Below the pieces are notes generated by a model. The model searched no databases. It worked only from the letters and a program-made list of their open reading frames with translations, and was not told where the DNA came from. From an uncultured Clostridia bacterium (GTDB lineage Bacteria; Bacillota; Clostridia; Oscillospirales; Acutalibacteraceae): DNA of 8,012 nucleotides. Every line of letters starts with the position of its first letter. Position 1 is the first letter of the stretch. The translations under genes were made by a program, and so were the position numbers. The DNA lies in the NCBI GenBank assembly GCA_945971755.1, contig CAMFPJ010000065.1, forward strand, positions 1-8,012, written 5' to 3'. Positions 1 through 5,933 of the stretch are shown piece by piece.

Positions 1-1799
1 GGGTTAAAGACCGAACCGCCTTCGGGATTGCCCCATTTAATATTGGCTGAGCCGACATTACTCGGCTGAACAAGGTCAAGTACCGAACCGTAACCGCCGT
101 CAACGGTAATCTCGCCGTTGTTTGCGTATTTAACATTGATTTTTCTGACAAGAACGGTTTCGTCGTTAAAGTAAGGTGTGGGGTCGCCCTCAAAGGTTGA
201 GTCCTTAAAGTCCGGACTGTTTGCAGCATAAGCTGCTGCCGAAACCTCACCTACATAATAAAGGTTGTTAATTACTTTTGCTTTTTCTGCAAGAGCCGTA
301 CCGTAGTTAAATCCACCTTTACCGTCAATTACGGCATCAAGGAAGTATTTAAGAAGGTCAACACCCTTTGCTTCTGTGTCTTCGCCGTCAACAGTACCGC
401 TTTCTGTGTAACCGCCGTAAAAATAAGCCATATCGCCGGCGTTAAACACACGGTATGTTTCAGTTCTGCCGCCCTGGTTAAAGATTTTAACGTAAACGTT
501 ACCGTTAAAATAAATCTTGTTGGCAGGAACTTTAACGCCTTCACACATAATACCGCCTTTGCTGATGGGAACCGGGTCATAACGGTTAGTAAGCCCGTTA
601 GAGCCCTCACCAAGCATTACGGTACCGAGTCTGTAACGGTTACCGATTGTTTGAATAATTGCACTTATACCGGAACCGAAACCGCCGGTCTTAGTATAAT
701 AAACGCCCATAATAATGTCGCCGTCAATAACGATTTCGTCACCGTAGAGGCCTACTGAGTTATATCTACCCTTTGTGGGAACAACGTTAAGACCGCATCT
801 GTCAAGGAAAAGGTCATCAGCCGTTGCAAAAATGTAATAGTTATGGTCGTTATCTCTCGTTTTGATAAGTTCCGATTTTTCAGGCTTTGCTAAAATCAAG
901 TTGCCGTCGGCAGTTTTAACATATAAATCAACCGTAACTGATGTGCCATAGAAATGTACAAAAATGTCCTTAATGATACTCTTACGGAGAATCTCAAGCA
1001 GACGGAACAGGAAGAACTTTTTATTACTTGAAGGCTCAATATCCGTACCGTTAATATCAATTGTTTTTGTGGTCTTCAAGAACTTAGTCTTTTTATCGTC
1101 AGGAGAAACAGTACCGTTCTTCGCATCTTCTGCGGTGTAACTGTTAGTGCTCAAAGTACCGTCTGCATTATAAAAGCTTAACGGCTTCGCTGTTTCAGAC
1201 ATTGCAAGGTAGCCTGTAACACTTTTACTGACAGGTTCACCGCCGTAACCTATAACGTTTCCGTCTCCGTCTAACTCAAGCTCACCGCCGTAGCATCTTC
1301 CCTGTGCCTTAAAAGTTTTTACTTTATTGGGTGTTTTTGTTGTTACACCTTCTGCGTCTGTAACATCAACATATTCAATACCGTTGCCTATCTGAACGGT
1401 AAATTCACCTATTGCATTTTCAGAAGGAGTGTTGGAAAAATCCAGTCCCGTCCAAGGACCTGAGCCACCGTTTGTTGTAGGAATAACATAAATTGTATTG
1501 GTATTGATAATTGCATTCTGAGTATTTGAGAAGGTAACAATTTGACTTACGTCTGATGAAGAATCAGCACCGGCTGCCTGTGAGTCGGCAACCTGGTAAG
1601 CGTAAGCCGCAACTTCAACACCTGCACGTGCGAAATAATATGCTCTCTTTTCTTCGTTCATAAAACGAACAGAACGGTAAGAGTTCCAAGAAAGCATATA
1701 AAGCACTGTACCGAACATTGTCAAAACAACCATTACTACAAGTACCATAGGCAATGCAGCACCGTCTTTATTTTTAACTGACGATTTAATTTTTGACAT
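1..1799 (-). CDS. Large PilX-N-like minor pilin / exported pilus protein, partial (C-terminus off the left edge)
   Basis: The frame is open from the ATG at 1799-1797 to the window edge: 599 codons without a stop, so the protein exceeds 599 residues. The start is set by an AGGAGG seven bases upstream. Residues 1-11 are Lys-rich; then G13-A-A-L-P-M-V-L begins a hydrophobic helix to about residue 38, followed by an amphipathic stretch containing EEKRAYYFARAG (about 48-59). This is the layout of the PilX N-terminal family of minor pilins, including a Gly that could be the prepilin peptidase site and no Glu at +5. The remainder is Gly/Asp/Tyr/Thr-rich and probably beta-rich (for example VGLYGDEIVIDGDIIMGV near 349-366); I recognise no domain there. 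A hydrophobic-basic segment lies at about 260-281. Three Cys are visible. As the last gene of a T4P operon, a role in the pilus or its tip is likely. The length is far above that of usual minor pilins, so adhesin or surface-exposed functions are possible but unproven. Confidence 0.82.
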   Translation of the reverse strand, partial: MSKIKSSVKNKDGAALPMVLVVMVVLTMFGTVLYMLSWNSYRSVRFMNEEKRAYYFARAGVEVAAYAYQVADSQAAGADSSSDVSQIVTFSNTQNAIINTNTIYVIPTTNGGSGPWTGLDFSNTPSENAIGEFTVQIGNGIEYVDVTDAEGVTTKTPNKVKTFKAQGRCYGGELELDGDGNVIGYGGEPVSKSVTGYLAMSETAKPLSFYNADGTLSTNSYTAEDAKNGTVSPDDKKTKFLKTTKTIDINGTDIEPSSNKKFFLFRLLEILRKSIIKDIFVHFYGTSVTVDLYVKTADGNLILAKPEKSELIKTRDNDHNYYIFATADDLFLDRCGLNVVPTKGRYNSVGLYGDEIVIDGDIIMGVYYTKTGGFGSGISAIIQTIGNRYRLGTVMLGEGSNGLTNRYDPVPISKGGIMCEGVKVPANKIYFNGNVYVKIFNQGGRTETYRVFNAGDMAYFYGGYTESGTVDGEDTEAKGVDLLKYFLDAVIDGKGGFNYGTALAEKAKVINNLYYVGEVSAAAYAANSPDFKDSTFEGDPTPYFNDETVLVRKINVKYANNGEITVDGGYGSVLDLVQPSNVGSANIKWGNPEGGSVFN

Positions 1800-1806
1800 T
1801 TCTTTT

Positions 1807-1812
1807 CCTCCT
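1807..1812 (-). promoter_or_regulatory. Strong Shine-Dalgarno site for the PilX-like gene
   Basis: AGGAGG on the minus strand, seven bases before the ATG at 1799. It fixes the start of the left-edge gene. It lies in the 59-base gap after pilB, where no convincing hairpin or T-run terminator is seen, so the gene is probably read through from pilB. Confidence 0.85.
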
Positions 1813-1858
1813 TCTTTATAAAGGTAGTAAAGCGAAAAACCTTAGAAAGTTTATGCTT

Positions 1859-3544
1859 TTATGCAATAACACGCATAAGTTCTTCGAGTGAAGTTTTTCC
1901 TTCCATTACTTTGTAAAGGCCCTCATCCTTCATTGTATGCATACCCTGTTTAATAGCTAATTCTTTAACTTCTGCAATTGTTGCACGGTCAAGAATAAGC
2001 TGTTTCATTTCTTCGGTAACGGTAAGGAATTCAAATACTGCTTCACGGCCTTTGTAACCTGTATTGTTACAAGTCAGGCAACCGCCGGACTTGTAAAGCT
2101 TAAAGCTGTCACCCTCATAGCCATAAATGTCAAATTCAGGTATAATCTTTTTCATTTCCGTGCGTGAAATCTCATATTCTTCTTTGCACTTCGGGCAAAG
2201 CTTACGAACAAGACGCTGAGCCAATACGCCAACAAGAGAAGATGCTGTAAGGAATGGCTCAACACCCATTTCGTCAAGACGTGTAACTGCGCCCGCAGAG
2301 TCGTTTGTATGGAGTGTTGAAAGAACCATATGTCCCGTAAGAGCGGCTTCAATTGCAATTTTTGCAGTTTCAGCGTCACGAATCTCACCGACAAGAACAA
2401 TGTCCGGGTCAGAACGGAGAACCGAACGAAGGGCGGCCGCAAAGGTCATACCTGCACGGTTGTTCATCTGGCACTGGTTAATGCCGGGCATACGGCGCTC
2501 AACCGGGTCTTCAAGTGTAATGGTATTTTTATCAATAGAACTGATTTCGGCAAGGCACGCATAAAGCGTTGTAGATTTACCTGAACCGGTAGGTCCGGTA
2601 ACGAGTAAGAAGCCGTAAGGCATATTGATTGCACGGTAGAATCTGTCAAACTGTCTTTTACTGAAGTGAAGGTCTTTAAGTGTTGCCACCTGACCCGAGT
2701 CACGCTCCAAAAGACGCATAACGATTTTTTCACCGAAAACCGTAGGCATTGATGCAATACGGATATCAAGTGTTCTGTCCTCGTATTTTACGGTAGCACG
2801 GCCGTCCTGTGGGATACGGCGCTCGGCAATGTCCATACCGCCGATAACCTTAACACGGGAAACAACTGCACTGAACATTTTTATGGGATTTTGCAAAATT
2901 TCCTGCAAAACACCGTCAATACGGAAACGTACACGCATATATTTCTCAAGAGCTTCAATGTGAATATCGGAAGCGCCTGCTTTAATTGCGTTGTTAATAA
3001 TCTGGTTAACAAGCTGAACTGCCGGTTTGTCGTCAATGTCAAGGTTTTCAACAGTATCTTCAACTGCTTCTTCTGCATCCGAATAGTCCTGAACACCCGC
3101 ATTCATATTTGCGAAGTTTTCAATAGCGGCAGCAAGTTCCATATCCGCTGCAACAACAGGGCAAATCTCATGACCTGTCATCATACGAAGGTTATCCACA
3201 ACAAGAATGTCGTTAGGATTCTTCATTGCAACGTAAATTACGCCGTCTTCTTCGTAGAGAGGAAGAATATTCTCCCTTATTGCAAATTCGGGAGTAATTA
3301 AGTTTGCAACGGCAATATTAACACCGATTTCATCAATTGAAACGAATTTGTGTCCGGTTTTTTTAGCAAGAGTTCTCGCAATATCTTCTTCGGTACAGTA
3401 ACCGAGTTGAACAAGGATTGAACCAATAAGCTGCTTACTTGTTTTCTGAACCTCAAGAGCCTCTTTAAGCTGGTCAACTGTAACGACTCCGTTATCAATA
3501 AGATTGGCACTCAAGCTACCGGGTACAATTATCTCATCTAACAT
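1859..3544 (-). CDS. pilB: Type IV pilus assembly (extension) ATPase PilB
   Basis: Hexameric cytoplasmic ATPase of the GspE/PilB family that powers pilus polymerisation through PilC. The 561 residues are close to the usual 560-570. An N-terminal MshEN/T2SSE_N domain covers about 10-140. The ATPase core holds Walker A GPTGSGKST (317-325), the Asp box TLEDPVE (343-349), Walker B DPDIVLVGEIRD (379-390) and the His box around GHMVLSTLHTNDS (404-416). A zinc-binding tetracysteine follows (C450, C453, C489, C492), which is typical of PilB/GspE and absent from PilT. It therefore appears catalytically intact. The MshEN repeats (10-33 and 39-62) fit the c-di-GMP-binding spacing but lack the Arg of the RLG motif in both copies. 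The gene lies between pilO and the PilX-like gene rather than beside pilT/pilC. The ATG at 3544 has only a weak AGGT ribosome site. The ATPase assignment is very secure, and the tetracysteine plus MshEN separate it from PilT. Confidence 0.97.
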   Translation of the reverse strand: MLDEIIVPGSLSANLIDNGVVTVDQLKEALEVQKTSKQLIGSILVQLGYCTEEDIARTLAKKTGHKFVSIDEIGVNIAVANLITPEFAIRENILPLYEEDGVIYVAMKNPNDILVVDNLRMMTGHEICPVVAADMELAAAIENFANMNAGVQDYSDAEEAVEDTVENLDIDDKPAVQLVNQIINNAIKAGASDIHIEALEKYMRVRFRIDGVLQEILQNPIKMFSAVVSRVKVIGGMDIAERRIPQDGRATVKYEDRTLDIRIASMPTVFGEKIVMRLLERDSGQVATLKDLHFSKRQFDRFYRAINMPYGFLLVTGPTGSGKSTTLYACLAEISSIDKNTITLEDPVERRMPGINQCQMNNRAGMTFAAALRSVLRSDPDIVLVGEIRDAETAKIAIEAALTGHMVLSTLHTNDSAGAVTRLDEMGVEPFLTASSLVGVLAQRLVRKLCPKCKEEYEISRTEMKKIIPEFDIYGYEGDSFKLYKSGGCLTCNNTGYKGREAVFEFLTVTEEMKQLILDRATIAEVKELAIKQGMHTMKDEGLYKVMEGKTSLEELMRVIA

Positions 3545-3545
3545 T

Positions 3546-3581
3546 AAATTTTACCTATCTTTCGTATTATGCTGAAAATTT
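3546..3581 (-). repeat. Short A/T inverted repeat flanking the pilB ribosome site
   Basis: AAATTTT at 3546-3552 and AAAATTT at 3575-3581 are perfect 7-base inverted copies separated by 22 bases that include the pilB AGGT. An all-A/U 7-bp stem with a loop of this size would be weak and may be chance in an AT-rich gap. It has no T-run and is not a terminator. Confidence 0.25.
3553..3556 (-). promoter_or_regulatory. Weak Shine-Dalgarno site for pilB
   Basis: AGGT, eight bases before the pilB ATG. It is clearly weaker than the AGGAGG(T) sites of pilO and the PilX-like gene. No other Met lies close downstream in the pilB frame (the next is near residue 107), so the start holds despite the weak site. 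Confidence 0.5.
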
Positions 3582-3583
3582 GA

Positions 3584-4126
3584 TTATTTTGTAAAGTTTA
3601 CAATGCTGAAAGCAGCGGTAACTGTACCGTCTCCGTTGTCAGCCATAGCAAAATCGTCAATTCTTACAATATATTTTGAAGAGACAATCTCTTTACACAT
3701 ATTTTTAACGTCACTTTCTTTGCCAACCACTTCAATAGTGCTTCTTGCCATCTGAACTGAACCGAAAGGCTCCAATTTACCCGAAACAGCAGTACCTTTG
3801 AGGTTATATTTTATGAGCATTTCTTCAAGGTCCATCTGATTTTCGAGAGTTGTGTAAGAACCGGCAGGAGCAATAACTGCGTCATATTGCTTGAATTCTT
3901 CTTCGTACTTGTGCTGATTTGCTTTAATTTCTTCAAGCTCTGCAATATGGGCTCTGTTAGTGTTGGCAACTTCAAGCGTTGTGTTAATAGAGTCTTTAAC
4001 AGCCATTGTTTGCTTAAAGGTAAACCATGCGGCAACACCCAATATTATTGCAAGCAAAATCATTGCAACAGTTACTAAAACATAATCGTTAACTTTGATA
4101 GAAGATAAATCTAATTTCTTATTCAT
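3584..4126 (-). CDS. pilO: PilO-like type IV pilus alignment protein
   Basis: Bitopic membrane protein expected to pair with PilN and link cytoplasmic PilM to the outside. From the ATG at 4126 it has 180 residues: a short cytoplasmic N-terminus, one transmembrane helix (about 14-36), a helical coiled-coil-like region (about 45-82, rich in Glu/Lys/Gln), then a compact C-terminal alpha/beta part containing STIEVVGKESDVKNMCKEI (129-147), like the ferredoxin-like fold of PilO. A longer frame opens upstream at 4174, but the ATG at 4126 is chosen because a perfect AGGAGGT lies seven bases before it and the protein then starts MNKKLDL directly ahead of the membrane helix. It overlaps the end of pilN by 8 bases (ATGAATAA), suggesting coupled translation. 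Identity rests on size, topology and position after pilN, since PilO sequences diverge widely. Confidence 0.85.
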   Translation of the reverse strand: MNKKLDLSSIKVNDYVLVTVAMILLAIILGVAAWFTFKQTMAVKDSINTTLEVANTNRAHIAELEEIKANQHKYEEEFKQYDAVIAPAGSYTTLENQMDLEEMLIKYNLKGTAVSGKLEPFGSVQMARSTIEVVGKESDVKNMCKEIVSSKYIVRIDDFAMADNGDGTVTAAFSIVNFTK

Positions 4127-4907
4127 TTGAAGTACCTCCTGTTGTTGGTTCTGATGGAGCCTCTGTTGGAGCACCAGTACCTATTGTGCTTGGCTCTATT
4201 GAAGTTGCCTCTGTTGATTCTTCAGGAGCCGCAGTAGTAGTCTCGGTTGTAGTCTCTGTTGTAGTAGTTGTTGTAGTTGTAATAAGGTTGCCGGTCTGAG
4301 CGTCAATGGAAATCGGGCCTGAGAGCGAAACAATAATTCTGAATGAATATGTTGTAGCCTCATTCGGAGTTTCCTCATTTACTAAAGGCATATCGTTAAC
4401 AATTTTAAGTTCTTTAATTGAATCTTTAATAACTTCGTCTGATTTAATTATCTCAGCATAAGCTTTGAGCATACTGTCGGCAGAACGAAGACTGTTAGCT
4501 GAAGAAAGGTCGCCTTCAATAACGCAAACCTGATTTTTCTGCCACTCGGGAGCAGCAATTGCGGTAATTCTTATGTAATCGGGTGTAATGCTTTGAACTT
4601 CCGAAACAAATTCAAGAACAGTAATATCAACAGGTTTAATAAGAGCAACCTTAGCCTGAGCGATAGCCAGTGCGTTGTAATCTTCAACATAAGGGCTGAG
4701 CTCTTCAATACGCTGGTTAATCTTATCATTGTATGCATTAACCTTTCGCTCCTGACCTTTAAGAATTAAAAGCCTTATTGCGATACCTGCGTAAACAATA
4801 AGCATACACACAAGAACGATAACTGCAACAGAAAGGATAATATCTTTATTCTTTTTACTGATAAGCTGTTTTCTGTAGCTTTCAGGTAACAAACTAACCT
4901 TAAACAT
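4119..4907 (-). CDS. pilN: PilN-like type IV pilus alignment protein with Thr-rich C-terminal tail
   Basis: Inner-membrane partner of PilO; its short cytoplasmic N-terminus normally docks into PilM. From the ATG at 4907 it has 262 residues. It opens MFKVSLLPESYRKQ, matching the conserved PilN start (INLLP-like; LLP at 6-8). One transmembrane helix follows (about 22-48), then a helical region (50-92) and an alpha/beta domain (about 93-200). Residues 210-259 form a low-complexity tail of Thr with Glu, Pro, Ala and Ser, which explains the excess over the usual 180-210 residues. With N-in topology the tail would be outside the membrane. A longer frame opens at 4946, but GGAGGG six bases before 4907 and the family N-terminus fix this start. 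It begins 2 bases after the pilM stop and overlaps pilO by 8 bases. Identity is strong from motif and context; the tail's role is unknown. Confidence 0.9.
   Translation of the reverse strand: MFKVSLLPESYRKQLISKKNKDIILSVAVIVLVCMLIVYAGIAIRLLILKGQERKVNAYNDKINQRIEELSPYVEDYNALAIAQAKVALIKPVDITVLEFVSEVQSITPDYIRITAIAAPEWQKNQVCVIEGDLSSANSLRSADSMLKAYAEIIKSDEVIKDSIKELKIVNDMPLVNEETPNEATTYSFRIIVSLSGPISIDAQTGNLITTTTTTTTETTTETTTAAPEESTEATSIEPSTIGTGAPTEAPSEPTTGGTSNE
4134..4140 (-). promoter_or_regulatory. Shine-Dalgarno site deciding the pilO start
   Basis: AGGAGGT on the minus strand, seven bases before the ATG at 4126 and inside the last codons of pilN. It favours 4126 over the upstream in-frame ATG at 4174. 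Confidence 0.85.
4233..4280 (-). repeat. Imperfect Thr-codon tract in pilN
   Basis: About 16 codons made almost entirely of ACA/ACT/ACC with two GAG/GAA codons, encoding T210-T225 of PilN. The mixed Thr codons make it an imperfect trinucleotide repeat, so length change would occur in multiples of three and keep the frame. It starts a longer Thr/Glu/Pro/Ser-rich tail that ends at the stop codon. Confidence 0.85.
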
Positions 4908-4909
4908 TC

Positions 4910-5893
4910 TTAACCCTCCAATCCGGAAATCGCAATACCGATGCAAGACGCATATTCCGTAAGCGATGTGCTACTTTCTGCCTGAAGTGCAGGATAGAAT
5001 TTCGGAACTTCAACCGGAATAGGTAAATTTGACTGCAATTCTTTTAATACGTCGCTGTTGTGTTTACTGTTAGCAACGAAATAAACTTTTTCAATTTGAT
5101 CATCATTCTGCATTGAGTAATAGCTTATTGTTGAAGATGTTTCAGACATAATAAATGAAACAGCACTTTCAATAAGTTCGGCATCTTCTTCGGGTTCGCC
5201 CTCTTCTTTCACATTCAAACCGAAAAGTTCGGCTACAGATGCACGGTTTCTGTCAGGCACGGTTATTGAACGTACCATGGCAATTTCCTCGCCTTTAACA
5301 ACAATGAAGTTAAGAACATCATCGGTAAAGTTTACAAGGAAATATGAACCGTTTTCGCCTGAATCTTTAATACCTCTGCAAAGAGAGAGGAGTGAAGAGT
5401 CGATTTCGTTAACAGTATATTTCATTGCTGTAAAATGGTTAATATAACCCTCCAGCATCTGTCTGCGGGCGGCAACAAGCATTATGTTGTACTGAGAATT
5501 GTTTTCTTCATTTGTACTTTCGCCTGCAATAACATAGTCAATTTCCATTTCGTTAATGGGAATCGGGATAAACTCCTGAGCCTGTAAAAGAACCATACTG
5601 CGAAGTTTATCCGGATCAACCTTCGGAAATGATGCATAACGCATAATAACGTTTTCGTTATTTACACCGATTGCAAAGTCATTGGAAACAAACTTTCCTG
5701 AAGACATAAGCTCGGTGAAAGCAGACTGAAACTTTTCGGCGTCTCTGATAAAACCTTCTTCAATAATTCCTCGTTCAAGCGGCATATAGCCCATCGCAAG
5801 AATTTGGTAAGCACCGTTATTCTTTGTAATCTCAACTGCTCGGATTTCACTTGTAGAAAGCTCACAGCCAATCATACTTTTAATTTTCGCCAT
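4910..5893 (-). CDS. pilM: PilM-like actin-fold type IV pilus protein with degenerate nucleotide motifs
   Basis: Cytoplasmic actin/FtsA-like protein that binds the N-terminus of PilN and links the alignment complex to the ATPases. Its 327 residues are slightly below the usual 340-355. It opens MAKIKSMIGCELSTSEIRAVEI, aligning with the PilM start (G-x-D-x-G/S...I-K-x-V-E), but with Glu11 where Asp is usual. The middle includes LRSMVLLQAQEFIPIPINEM (97-116), matching the conserved PilM segment around a Q/E-E-x-I-P motif. The second phosphate motif region (LVNFTDD, 186-192) has Asn for the usual Asp and lacks its Gly, and the adenosine-motif region (VYFVANSKHNSDVLKEL, 270-286) lacks the Gly-Gly. 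Nucleotide binding may thus be weak or lost. The ATG has AGGGGAG eight bases upstream of its next base context. There is no transmembrane segment. Position directly before pilN makes the identity firm; activity is inferred. Confidence 0.92.
   Translation of the reverse strand: MAKIKSMIGCELSTSEIRAVEITKNNGAYQILAMGYMPLERGIIEEGFIRDAEKFQSAFTELMSSGKFVSNDFAIGVNNENVIMRYASFPKVDPDKLRSMVLLQAQEFIPIPINEMEIDYVIAGESTNEENNSQYNIMLVAARRQMLEGYINHFTAMKYTVNEIDSSLLSLCRGIKDSGENGSYFLVNFTDDVLNFIVVKGEEIAMVRSITVPDRNRASVAELFGLNVKEEGEPEEDAELIESAVSFIMSETSSTISYYSMQNDDQIEKVYFVANSKHNSDVLKELQSNLPIPVEVPKFYPALQAESSTSLTEYASCIGIAISGLEG
4914..4919 (-). promoter_or_regulatory. Shine-Dalgarno site deciding the pilN start
   Basis: GGAGGG, six bases before the ATG at 4907 and formed by the last codons of pilM. 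It supports 4907 rather than the in-frame ATG at 4946, which would add 13 residues unlike any PilN N-terminus. Confidence 0.8.
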
Positions 5894-5901
5894 ATATATT
5901 T

Positions 5902-5908
5902 CTCCCCT
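5902..5908 (-). promoter_or_regulatory. Shine-Dalgarno site for pilM
   Basis: AGGGGAG on the minus strand, eight bases before the ATG at 5893, in the 40-base gap after pilC. No terminator-like hairpin with a T-run is seen in that gap. Confidence 0.7.
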
Positions 5909-5933
5909 GTCTTATGTGAGATGATTTTTTGAG

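Noticed and set aside
329..613. Minus-strand 94-codon frame in the left region
   Set aside because: Out of frame with the continuous 599-codon PilX-like gene that has the good ribosome site and a membrane helix; a shadow frame.
1800..1858. Possible terminator between pilB and the PilX-like gene
   Set aside because: The only pairing is a 5-base AAGGT/ACCTT match with a long loop and no T-run after it; the strong ribosome site suggests read-through.
2891..3301. Plus-strand open frame of 136 codons opposite pilB
   Set aside because: It lies wholly antisense to the strongly supported pilB; its Cys/Asn/Phe-rich product resembles no family and looks like a shadow of the coding strand.
4227..4280. 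Phase-variable microsatellite in pilN
   Set aside because: The Thr tract uses mixed codons and triplet units, so slippage would be rare and would not change the frame; kept only as a low-complexity repeat.
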